Below are positions 43,359 to 50,979 of a stretch of DNA of 64,000 bases, in pieces (the stretch's first letter is position 1; each line of letters begins with the position of its first letter). The DNA is from Hwanghaeella sp965227365 (GTDB lineage Bacteria > Pseudomonadota > Alphaproteobacteria > UBA8366 > Aestuariispiraceae), in the NCBI RefSeq assembly GCF_965227365.1, contig NZ_OZ245754.1, positions 2,418,001-2,482,000 of the forward strand. The letters are read 5' to 3'. The notes under the pieces are model-generated. The model saw only the letters and a program-made list of their open reading frames with translations, did not search any database and was not told the origin of the DNA. Made by a program: the position numbers and the translations under genes.

Positions 43359-44396
43359 ATGATTATCGCCAGAACCCCCTATCGCGTCTCCTTCTTCGGT
43401 GGCGGGACCGATTATCCCGCTTGGTACAGGGAGCATGGTGGCGCCGTCATCGGCACCGCGATAGACAAATACTGCCACGTCACGATCCGGCATTTGCCAC
43501 CCTTCTTCGAGCACAAGCACCGCATCGTCTATTCCAAGGTGGAGACCGTCGCTTCGATCGACGAGATCGAGCATCCCAGCGTTCGGGCCGTGCTGAAATA
43601 TCTGGGAATCCATAAAGGCGTGGAAATCCACCATGACGGCGACCTACCCGCGCGGACGGGTGTCGGGTCCAGTTCGTCCTTTACCTGCGGCATGTACAAC
43701 GCCGCGTCCGCTTTGCTGGGCCGCATGCACAAACCGGCCAGGCTGGCCGACGAGGTCACCCATATCGAACAGAATCTGATCGGCGAAAATGTCGGCGATC
43801 AGGACCAGATCTGGGCGGCCCATGGCGGGACGAACTACATCGAATTCAGGCCGGACGGATCCCATAAGGTAACGCCGTTGGTGATATCCGCCGACCGCAG
43901 GCGCGAGCTGGAGAGCCATCTGATCATGGTCTTTACCGGCTTTTCCCGGTTCGCCGACCAATACGCAAAAAACCAGATCGAGAACATTCCGAAGCGTCAG
44001 GCGCAATTGCACAACCTGCGCGAAATGGCCGAGGAAGCCTTCAACATCCTGATCGCTCCGGACCGGGAAATCGCCGAATTCGGCCGGTTGATGGCAGAAT
44101 CCTGGCGCAACAAGCGTGAGATCCACGAGACGGTCTCGACCGATCGCGTCGACGAGATTTACGAAGCCGGAATCGCCGCAGGGGCGTATGGCGGTAAGTT
44201 GTTGGGTGCCGGCGGCGGCGGTTTCATGCTTTTCGTCGCGCCGCCGGAGCGCAAACAGGCCGTCTTGGACGCCCTGTCAGATCTTGTCCCCGTCGACTTC
44301 AAGATCGGCGCACCGGGCAGCACGATCGTCCTCTACGAACCGAACGGCTGGGACGCCGCGATGGACAATCACCCGACGGTTGGGCGGAGTAAATAA
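43359..44396 (+). CDS. hddA: D-glycero-alpha-D-manno-heptose 7-phosphate kinase (GHMP family)
   Basis: A 345-residue GHMP kinase. MIIARTPYRVSFFGGGTDYP is the usual HddA/FGGY-like N-terminus, PARTGVGSSSSFTCGMYNA the ATP-binding loop, and AYGGKLLGAGGGGFMLFVAP the C-terminal GHMP motif. HddA phosphorylates heptose 7-phosphate to the alpha-1,7-bisphosphate on the way to GDP-D-glycero-alpha-D-manno-heptose. The guanylyltransferase HddC candidate is at 25858; GmhA and GmhB are not in the window. The start is ATG 43359. It ends five bases before nagZ, on the same strand. Confidence 0.88.
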   Translation: MIIARTPYRVSFFGGGTDYPAWYREHGGAVIGTAIDKYCHVTIRHLPPFFEHKHRIVYSKVETVASIDEIEHPSVRAVLKYLGIHKGVEIHHDGDLPARTGVGSSSSFTCGMYNAASALLGRMHKPARLADEVTHIEQNLIGENVGDQDQIWAAHGGTNYIEFRPDGSHKVTPLVISADRRRELESHLIMVFTGFSRFADQYAKNQIENIPKRQAQLHNLREMAEEAFNILIAPDREIAEFGRLMAESWRNKREIHETVSTDRVDEIYEAGIAAGAYGGKLLGAGGGGFMLFVAPPERKQAVLDALSDLVPVDFKIGAPGSTIVLYEPNGWDAAMDNHPTVGRSK

Positions 44397-44401
44397 CAGC
44401 C

Positions 44402-45433
44402 ATGAAAGTGACAAATGCAATCTTCGGCCTGGAAGGCCTGATGCCGACTGCGCGTGAAATCGACTTTTTCCGTTCGGTGGACCCGTTCGGGTTCATTCTG
44501 TTCGCCCGCAACATCAAGGATGCCGATCAGGTTCGCGCCCTCACCGCCGCTTTGCGCGAAATCAGCGGCAGGGATGAATTGCCGATTCTGATCGATCAGG
44601 AGGGCGGCCGGGTCCAGCGCCTGCGCGCGCCCCGTTTCCAGGAAGCGGTGCCTGCGGGACGGATCGCCGACCTGGCCGAACGGGACGAGGCGGCCGGCAT
44701 CCGCGCCGCCCGGCTGCACGCCCTTAGCATCGGCCTGCAGTTGCGTGGCCTCGGCATCACCGTCGATTGCGCCCCCTGTCTGGATTTGCGGTTCGAGGGG
44801 GCCAGCGCCGTGATCGGCGACCGGTCCTACGGGAAGGATCCCGACCTTGTAGGGAAACTGGGCCTCGCCGCCGTGGAGGGATTCCGGGAAGCGGGCGTCA
44901 TGCCGGTGATCAAACACCTTCCGGGCCACGGACGGGCATTGGTCGACAGCCATCACGGATTGCCGATCATCGATACCGATCTGACTATTCTGGAAAAAAC
45001 GGACTTCAAACCATTCGTCACCTGTCGCGCGGGAACGTGGGGCATGACCGCACATCTGGTGCTGACGGCGGTCGATCCCGACCGTCCGATCACGCAATCC
45101 GCCACCGGCATCCAAGACATCATTCGAGACAGGATCGGATTCGAAGGCCCGCTGATGACCGACGATCTTTCGATGAACGCGCTGACCGGTGAAATGGTCT
45201 GCCGCGCGGACAAGGCCATCGCGGCGGGATGCGATCTGCTGCTGCATTGCAATGGCAAGATCGACGAAATGGAGGCCGTGGCGGAAGCGTCGGTGCCACT
45301 TGCCGGCGCAGCGCTGAAAAGGATCAGCGAGACCCCCATTCCCCGGCCCGCCTCCCGTCTCAGCATCGCCGAGGTTCAGGCGGAGCTCACCGAACTGCTC
45401 GGCCCTTCCATCCGCGCGGAAGGCAGCGTCTAG
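44402..45433 (+). CDS. nagZ: Beta-N-acetylhexosaminidase NagZ
   Basis: A 343-residue family 3 glycoside hydrolase that releases N-acetylglucosamine from anhydromuropeptides during cell-wall recycling in the cytosol. Diagnostic blocks are LPILIDQEGGRVQRLRAPRF, GLGITVDCAPCLDL, the GH3-NagZ signature KHLPGHGRALVDSHHGLP (catalytic His on the flexible loop) and GPLMTDDLSMNAL with the nucleophile Asp. Length is normal. Its start lies five bases after hddA, so the two are probably co-transcribed, an uncommon pairing. Its stop shares CTAG with the convergent merR gene. Confidence 0.95.
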   Translation: MKVTNAIFGLEGLMPTAREIDFFRSVDPFGFILFARNIKDADQVRALTAALREISGRDELPILIDQEGGRVQRLRAPRFQEAVPAGRIADLAERDEAAGIRAARLHALSIGLQLRGLGITVDCAPCLDLRFEGASAVIGDRSYGKDPDLVGKLGLAAVEGFREAGVMPVIKHLPGHGRALVDSHHGLPIIDTDLTILEKTDFKPFVTCRAGTWGMTAHLVLTAVDPDRPITQSATGIQDIIRDRIGFEGPLMTDDLSMNALTGEMVCRADKAIAAGCDLLLHCNGKIDEMEAVAEASVPLAGAALKRISETPIPRPASRLSIAEVQAELTELLGPSIRAEGSV

Positions 45434-45948
45434 AGCGCGTCGCGGATTTCCTTAAGTTCCGCCAGGATTTCCTTCAGGGCCGCCTTGGTCGCGGCCGGCA
45501 TGCCCGCCGGCGCCATCGGGAACAACGAGCCCTGCGGCCCGGTATCCACAGGTGCACTGACCTCGGCTGCGGCTTCCGTCACGACGGGTTCCGCTGTCGG
45601 CGCGGGTTCTGGCGCGGTCGCGGAAACATCCTCCGCCTCGGCCAGAAGGCCCTTCGGCCCCTTTTCCCGCAACAGCTTTTGCACCCCACGGATCGTATAA
45701 CCCTCGGAATAGAGAAGATCGCGAATACGCGAGAGAAGCTGGACGTCTTCGGGCCGGTAGTAGCGGCGCCCGCCGGCACGCTTCATCGGCTTTACCTGGG
45801 CGAATTTCGTTTCCCAGAACCGCAGCACATGCTGGGGGATGTTGAGATCGGAGGAAACTTCGCTGATGGTCCGAAAGGCCGCATCAGACTTGCCGCCCCT
45901 GGACTCGTTTCGGCCGCCCGTGACTGCGCTCTTCTCTGCCATGGTCAA
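45430..45948 (-). CDS. MerR family transcriptional regulator
   Basis: 172 residues with a MerR-type winged helix-turn-helix at residues about 25-95: TISEVSSDLNIPQHVLRFWE, then AGGRRYYRPEDVQLLSRIRD. It is followed by a Pro/Ala/Glu-rich low-complexity stretch and a short amphipathic C-terminus, with no metal-binding Cys. This protein is a conserved partner downstream of ihfA in alphaproteobacteria; its regulon is unknown to me. It is separated from ihfA by 64 bases and overlaps the convergent nagZ stop by four bases. Confidence 0.88.
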   Translation of the reverse strand: MTMAEKSAVTGGRNESRGGKSDAAFRTISEVSSDLNIPQHVLRFWETKFAQVKPMKRAGGRRYYRPEDVQLLSRIRDLLYSEGYTIRGVQKLLREKGPKGLLAEAEDVSATAPEPAPTAEPVVTEAAAEVSAPVDTGPQGSLFPMAPAGMPAATKAALKEILAELKEIRDAL

Positions 45949-46012
45949 AAACCGTCCTACCGCGCCGGTATGTTTCCATCCGGCCGCCCGTCCATTCGGT
46001 TAAACCGAATGT

Positions 46013-46315
46013 CTAGTCTTTCAGATTCGCGTTGATTCTGTTCTTGAGAACGTGACTCGGTCTGAAAACCAAGACTTTGCGGGGCAGAATCGGCACTTCC
46101 TCACCCGTTTTCGGGTTTCGGCCGATACGTTCGCCCTTCTGACGCACCGAAAAGCTGCCGAAGGACGAGATCTTCACGGATTCCCCGCGAGTAAGCGCAT
46201 CCGACATTTCACTCAAGACCGCCTCGACCAGATCCGCCGATTCATTCCGGGATAGGCCAACTTCCTGGTATACCGCTTCGGACAATTCCGCGCGGGTAAC
46301 CGTCTTCTCAACCAT
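46013..46315 (-). CDS. ihfA: Integration host factor subunit alpha
   Basis: IhfA, with IhfB, bends DNA in replication, recombination and transcription. The 100-residue protein shows the HU/IHF fold: TRAELSEAVYQEVGLSRNES, LTRGESVKISSFGSFSVRQK, and the DNA-intercalating arm GRNPKTGEEVPILPRKVLVF closed by RPSHVLKNRIN. A GGGGGAGA ribosome-binding site precedes the ATG. It lies 186 bases downstream of fabH in the conserved plsX-fabH-ihfA-merR order. Confidence 0.96.
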   Translation of the reverse strand: MVEKTVTRAELSEAVYQEVGLSRNESADLVEAVLSEMSDALTRGESVKISSFGSFSVRQKGERIGRNPKTGEEVPILPRKVLVFRPSHVLKNRINANLKD

Positions 46316-46501
46316 ATTCTCCCCCGCCGCCTTTGCAGGACTGTGAAAGAGCCGGGAAGGTCGGGTTCACCCCCCTAAACCGCCTCGGCGTCGTTGCGCA
46401 AAACTTTGGCTATTTCATGAGGTTAACGTCGGGCCTTACCGAGGTCAACGAGAAGCTCCGGGTGGAAAACCGATTACCGGAACGGATTGGACCGGGCGGT
46501 C

Positions 46502-47479
46502 CTACCAACGCAGAATTGCCGACCCCCAGGAGAATCCGCCGCCCATTGCGGTCAGGGCCAGCAAATCGCCCGGCTTGAACAGCTGGCGCTCGAAACCATG
46601 GGTCAGTGCCAGCGGAATGGTGGCCGCTGAGGTATTGGCGTGGTTCTGGACCGTGACGATCACCTTGTCCTCGTCGACGCCGAGCGTTTCCCCGACCTTG
46701 GCGATGATCCGGCTGTTGGCCTGATGGGGAATAAGCCAGTTGATGTCCTTCAAGGTCAGGCCATTCGCCTCAAGTCCCGTCCGAACAGAGGAGGCCATGC
46801 TATTGACCGCAAAACGAAAAACTTCCTGCCCCTGCATCCGGACATGACCGGAGGAACCGTTCGTCGCCGGCCCGCCGTCGACATAGAGTTGGTCGTAACG
46901 GGTACCGTCAGTATAGAGATGCGTGGAGAGGATCCCGCGATCGGTGCTGCTGCCCGCACCATCGACCGCGCGCAGAACGGCCGCGCCGGCACCGTCTCCA
47001 AACAGGACGCAGGTCCCGCGATCGTTCCAGTCCAGGATGCGGGAATAGATTTCCGCACCGATCACCAATGCGGTGGTCGCCTGCCCCAAGCGGATCATGT
47101 TGTCCGCCATGGCGAGGCCGAAGACGAAACCGCTGCAGACCGCCTGCACATCGAAAGCCGGTCCCTTGGTTACGCCGAGCTGGCTTTGGATGCGTGCCGC
47201 CGTCGCGGGAAAGGTATTGTCCGGGGTCGTGGTCGCCAGAACGATCAAGTCGACATCCTGCGGCTTGACCTGGGCCGCCGACAGCGCCCGCAGGGCCGCT
47301 TCCCGCCCTAAATCCGAGGTCAGTTCGCCCTCGGCCGCGATATGGCGCTGCTTGATCCCCGTCCGCTTGACGATCCATTCGTCCGAGGTATCGACCTTCT
47401 TCGCCAGATCATCATTTGTAAGTACTTGTTCCGGAAGGTAACTGCCGACGCCGATGACCTGGGACCGAAGAATACTCAT
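46502..47479 (-). CDS. fabH: 3-oxoacyl-ACP synthase III (KAS III)
   Basis: FabH condenses acetyl-CoA with malonyl-ACP to start fatty acid synthesis. The catalytic triad is complete: Cys115 in FDVQAVCSGF, His in NWLIPHQANSRI and Asn in NHANTSAATIPLAL. The terminal segment GGGFSWGSAILRW is standard, and the length of 325 residues is normal. Its ATG overlaps the plsX stop (ATGA), so translation is coupled to plsX. Confidence 0.97.
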   Translation of the reverse strand: MSILRSQVIGVGSYLPEQVLTNDDLAKKVDTSDEWIVKRTGIKQRHIAAEGELTSDLGREAALRALSAAQVKPQDVDLIVLATTTPDNTFPATAARIQSQLGVTKGPAFDVQAVCSGFVFGLAMADNMIRLGQATTALVIGAEIYSRILDWNDRGTCVLFGDGAGAAVLRAVDGAGSSTDRGILSTHLYTDGTRYDQLYVDGGPATNGSSGHVRMQGQEVFRFAVNSMASSVRTGLEANGLTLKDINWLIPHQANSRIIAKVGETLGVDEDKVIVTVQNHANTSAATIPLALTHGFERQLFKPGDLLALTAMGGGFSWGSAILRW

Positions 47480-48525
47480 TGTGCTGCAGCCTCCCGCACG
47501 GCCTGAGAATCGGCCTGCAAGCTCTCAAAATCCGCCTTCATTGCATCGATGAACCCGTGAACCGCCATATCGGCAGCCACGCCGATGGCGTTCGCAAACC
47601 CGATACCGTCGGTACCGCCGTGGCTTTTCACCACGATGCCGTTCAACCCCAGGAAGACCGCACCATTGTAGCGCCGCGGATCCAACCGCAGCCGCAGCTT
47701 GTCGATCGAACGGCTGGCGAACAGATAACCGATCTTGGCAAGCAGGCTGCTCTGGAAAGTCTCGCGAATGAAAGTGCTGATCAGTTTGGACGTACCTTCC
47801 ACGGTCTTCAGCGCGACATTGCCCGTGAAACCGTCGGTCACGATAACATCGACGGTCCCTTTGGAGATATCGTCACCTTCGACGAAGCCTTTGAATTCGA
47901 TCGGCAAATTGCTGTTTCGAATCGTATTCGCCGCGGTTTTGACCTCTTCCTTGCCCTTCAGATCCTCTACCCCGATGTTGAGGAGACCGATCGTCGGCTT
48001 GGCCAAACCCAGCACGGTGCGCGCGAAAACCTCGCCCATCACCGCGAACTGCACCAGATTCTCGGCGCCGCATTCCACATTGGCGCCAAGATCGAGCATG
48101 CAGCTTTCACCGCGCATCGTCGGCAGGACCGAGCAGATCGCGGGCCGGTCTATTCCGGGCAAGGTGCGCAGGCCGAACATCGCCATCGCCATCAAGGCGC
48201 CGGTATTGCCGGCGGACACGGCACAGGAGGCCTCACCGGCCTTCACCGCGTCGATCGCCAGCCGCATACTGGACTGCTTGCCGTTCCGTAACGCCGCCGA
48301 CGGCTTGTCGTCATTGGAGATCGCCTTGTCCGTGTGCCGGATCTCGACACAGCCGGACAGCAACGGCTGCGCCTCCACCAAGGGGCGGAGACGCGCTTCG
48401 TCGCCATAGAGCAGGAAATAGGCGTTCGGCAGACGTTCCCGCGCAATGGCGGCGCCCGTAACAACAATATCGGGGGCGTGATCGCCCCCCATACCGTCCA
48501 GCGAAATTGTCAGCCGATCCGCCAA
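47476..48525 (-). CDS. plsX: Phosphate acyltransferase PlsX
   Basis: PlsX converts acyl-ACP to acyl-phosphate for PlsY in phospholipid synthesis. The 349-residue protein has the family blocks ISLDGMGGDHAPDIVVTGA at the N-terminus, VSAGNTGALMAMAMFGLRTL, MLDLGANVEC, and VDVIVTDGFTGNVALKTVEG. The start is TTG at 48525 with GGGAC about eight bases upstream; there is no better ATG. It stands between rpmF and fabH, the common bacterial order. Confidence 0.97.
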   Translation of the reverse strand: MADRLTISLDGMGGDHAPDIVVTGAAIARERLPNAYFLLYGDEARLRPLVEAQPLLSGCVEIRHTDKAISNDDKPSAALRNGKQSSMRLAIDAVKAGEASCAVSAGNTGALMAMAMFGLRTLPGIDRPAICSVLPTMRGESCMLDLGANVECGAENLVQFAVMGEVFARTVLGLAKPTIGLLNIGVEDLKGKEEVKTAANTIRNSNLPIEFKGFVEGDDISKGTVDVIVTDGFTGNVALKTVEGTSKLISTFIRETFQSSLLAKIGYLFASRSIDKLRLRLDPRRYNGAVFLGLNGIVVKSHGGTDGIGFANAIGVAADMAVHGFIDAMKADFESLQADSQAVREAAAQ

Positions 48526-48657
48526 AGCGATGTCCCGCCGCTTGCCTTGTTCTTTTGCCTTAAAGGGCCCTTATCGTCCCTTGAAGGAGGCGGTCCGGGC
48601 CCGTGCGAGCTATTGAGCGCCCCTGTCCAACCGACCGGACGCCATCAGAACAGGCAA

Positions 48658-48840
48658 TCAGAGTCCGGCCGCTTCCACAACCTCGCGGTTGTCGTAATGA
48701 CCGCAGGATGCGCAAACATGATGCGGACGCTTCAGCTCACCGCAGTTCGGGCATTCGGCATGAGCCGCGCTTTTCAGGGAGTCATGAGCCCGGCGCATAT
48801 CGCGACGCGAACGGCTCACCTTTCTTTTGGGTACAGCCAT
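48658..48840 (-). CDS. rpmF: 50S ribosomal protein L32
   Basis: A 60-residue ribosomal protein with the usual MAVPKRKVSRSRRDMRRAHD start and a Cys4 zinc site (CPNCG at about residue 31 and CASCG near residue 44). The frame could open at 48849, but the MAVPKRK start at 48840 is universal and preceded by GAAGAAA. It lies between yceD and plsX, as in most bacteria. Confidence 0.97.
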   Translation of the reverse strand: MAVPKRKVSRSRRDMRRAHDSLKSAAHAECPNCGELKRPHHVCASCGHYDNREVVEAAGL

Positions 48841-48975
48841 TTTCTTCAACTTTCGACAAATGAGAAACGAGCGGCTTCATAAAGGATTTGATCAGCGACG
48901 ACAAGCCGCAGCATGCAATAGTTCAGCATGCGCGGACACCCGTACGGCGATCCACCCTCAAACCGTGGCGGTGAC

Positions 48976-49563
48976 TTAATCCTTACGCTTCAGTTTTGCA
49001 AGCTCCGCGAACGGCCCGCTGGGCGCATTCAAGGTAATGACCTCCGCCTTCTGCTTCCCGCCATCGTCTTTCAGAAGGTCCTCGACGGCCACGCCTTCCG
49101 CCCGCGGATACGGATTCAGCGACAGCGAAAGGTGTTGGACGACCAGTTCCCCTATGTCGATGCCCTGGGGTTCGAAGGGCTCCACAGGATCTTCATCTTC
49201 CAGGGTCAGTTCCAGGTTCACCGCTTCCTCGACGGGACCGAATTCGGCGTCGAATTCCTCGTTGACCTCTTCTTCCACCGGGTCCAGCGAAACAACACAG
49301 GCCTGCACCACGCGGGCTTCCAGCATGCCGGTGACCTTGACCCCGCGCCCGCCGCCCTTGGCAGGACGCAGATGCACCTTGGCGGTGAAGGCCGGCAGTC
49401 CCAACAGGCCGAGCCGCTTGGCGATCGCGCCGCGCTCGTCCTCCGTCGGGGCCAGACGCACATGACGCCCCTCGCCCGGCAGAGAATCCGGATCGACCCA
49501 AATCGAGAATTCTCTCTCCGCCACGGAAACGGCGGTGCCCGTCTGATCGTCGTGTTCAGTCAT
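48976..49563 (-). CDS. YceD/DUF177 family protein
   Basis: 195 residues of the DUF177 family, whose plant and bacterial members take part in 23S rRNA maturation and lie upstream of rpmF. Visible blocks are KVHLRPAKGGGRGVKVTGML (the usual conserved centre), EARVVQACVVSLDPVEEEV with the conserved Cys, and DIGELVVQHLSLSLNPYPRA near the C-terminus. Its ATG overlaps the stop of the cytochrome chaperone gene upstream (ATGA). Confidence 0.88.
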   Translation of the reverse strand: MTEHDDQTGTAVSVAEREFSIWVDPDSLPGEGRHVRLAPTEDERGAIAKRLGLLGLPAFTAKVHLRPAKGGGRGVKVTGMLEARVVQACVVSLDPVEEEVNEEFDAEFGPVEEAVNLELTLEDEDPVEPFEPQGIDIGELVVQHLSLSLNPYPRAEGVAVEDLLKDDGGKQKAEVITLNAPSGPFAELAKLKRKD

Positions 49564-50141
49564 GCTTCATTTCCTGTTCCGGACCGGGGCTCCGGGAAGG
49601 ATACCGTGCCGCCTAGAATGGCGGCGGGATCCTGCGCGGCAAGCGCGGTCCTGGCTTCCAATACATAACGCGTCAGGCCTTCCAGAGCCGCGGCAAATCC
49701 CGGCCCCTCGGCCTCATTGCCCCGGTAGACGTTTCGCGTCAGGGCGTCGGCGATATCCTCCACCGGCGTCGCTCCGCCCAGGGCCTTCTCATACGTTTCG
49801 AAACGCCCGTAGAGGGCATCGATCATGCGGTGAATCTTTTTCGGCACGCTCAGGTCCCCGACACCGATTTCCCGCAGCGAATTGTCCATATCCGCGAAAT
49901 GCTCCTCCAACAGCGCCCGCAGGACCGGACTTTGCCGCTCTTCACGCGGGAATCGGTTCAGGATCAGGAAGAGATGCAGCACGATCATATCGAAGCGACC
50001 ATCCACCGTGTCGGCGACCTTCAGACCGGTATAGAAAACCGGTTTTCTGGCTTGCTCCACCACCGTGCCATACAGCGCGACCGCCCGGGGATCGTGACTG
50101 TCCAGGTCCAGAAAGCGTCGAAAGGCGCGCAACAGGGGCAT
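49560..50141 (-). CDS. Ubiquinol-cytochrome c chaperone (CBP3) family protein
   Basis: 193 residues. VALYGTVVEQARKPVFYTGL near residue 20, followed by DGRFDMIVLHLFLILNRF, is the conserved region of CBP3/UQCC1-type chaperones. In mitochondria these help assemble cytochrome b of the bc1 complex. Continuing blocks are EHFADMDNSLREIGVGDLSV and KKIHRMIDALYGRFETYEKA. In bacteria its role is presumed similar. It is the first gene of the yceD-rpmF-plsX-fabH run, and position 50142-50336 upstream is non-coding. Confidence 0.88.
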   Translation of the reverse strand: MPLLRAFRRFLDLDSHDPRAVALYGTVVEQARKPVFYTGLKVADTVDGRFDMIVLHLFLILNRFPREERQSPVLRALLEEHFADMDNSLREIGVGDLSVPKKIHRMIDALYGRFETYEKALGGATPVEDIADALTRNVYRGNEAEGPGFAAALEGLTRYVLEARTALAAQDPAAILGGTVSFPEPRSGTGNEA

Positions 50142-50372
50142 GACATTCTCTATAGATCAATGAAACGAGCGCTGCGACACGGCGTTCCCGAATTGACACG
50201 ATCAGGGGCCGGTGCGAGTTTGCCCACCAAATCGGCCCTAATCGCGGCGGGGTCAAGGTCCCGCCCCTGAAAACGTTCAGGGGCCGCCTTGGACGCCGCG
50301 CCGGGTGATCCCATATGCAAGGGGTCGAAGCAGTAAATGAAACGTAGCGAAACAGCGCCAACCATTCAGCTC

Positions 50373-50846
50373 ATGATGAAACAAACCGCCCTTCTTCCCA
50401 ATATCGGTAGAACAGCCCGCCTCTTGACTGGCGTCGCCGTGATCGCGGTCGCGGTCACCGCCTGCACGCCGAAGACGGCGCTGCGCGGCAACCTTCCGCG
50501 CGACTACCAGATCGAACAGTTGGAAGTGGGCAAACAGCGGAAATCGCAGGTCGAATCGATCCTGGGCAGCCCATCGGTGATCGGTACGTTCGACGACAAC
50601 ATCTGGTATTACATGAGCCGGCGGACGGAACGCTGGGCCTTCCTGGAGGAAGAAGTCGTCGAGCAGAAGGTCCTCGCGTTGTATTTCAACGACAACGGCT
50701 TCCTCGAACATGTCGAGACCTACACACAGGACGACGCCCGCGACATCGCGACCAGCGACCGGACGACCCCGACGGCCGGCAAGGAGCTGGGCTTCTTCGA
50801 GCAGATTTTCGGCAATCTCGGCAAGGTCGGCGGATCGGGATACTAG
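50373..50846 (+). CDS. bamE: Outer membrane protein assembly factor BamE
   Basis: A lipoprotein of the BAM complex in the outer membrane. The signal peptide has a hydrophobic core (LLTGVAVIAVAVTAC) ending in a lipobox with the acylated Cys about 31 residues into the protein. The SmpA/OmlA domain follows: IEQLEVGKQRKSQVESILGS, then YYMSRRTERWAFLEEEVVEQ and ALYFNDNGFLEHVETY. The frame is open to an ATG at 50337, which would make the signal peptide long; I take the ATG at 50373, with the second ATG at 50376 equally possible. A strong terminator follows. Confidence 0.92.
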   Translation: MMKQTALLPNIGRTARLLTGVAVIAVAVTACTPKTALRGNLPRDYQIEQLEVGKQRKSQVESILGSPSVIGTFDDNIWYYMSRRTERWAFLEEEVVEQKVLALYFNDNGFLEHVETYTQDDARDIATSDRTTPTAGKELGFFEQIFGNLGKVGGSGY

Positions 50847-50896
50847 GACCCTTCCGCAATAGCACGCTCCAAATAACGCCACACCAGGAAACAAGA

Positions 50897-50932
50897 ACCC
50901 CCGAGGCATCGCCCCGGGGGTCAGTTTTTTTT
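50897..50932 (+). terminator. Rho-independent terminator of bamE
   Basis: The hairpin ACCCCCGAGG / CCCCGGGGGT (one A-C mismatch, loop CATCG) is followed by CAG and eight Ts. On the minus strand it is followed only by a weak TTCTTGTTT, so it may also slow transcripts leaving hppA. It lies between bamE and the convergent hppA gene. Confidence 0.88.
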
Positions 50933-50979
50933 CCACCCAGCGAACCGGGTTGAATGGTTAAGTCGGCGTTCGGCGCCTT

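Noticed and set aside
46333..46578. A short plus-strand frame between ihfA and fabH
   Set aside because: It overlaps the fabH 3' end, lacks a ribosome-binding site, and its composition is Pro/Arg-rich without any motif.
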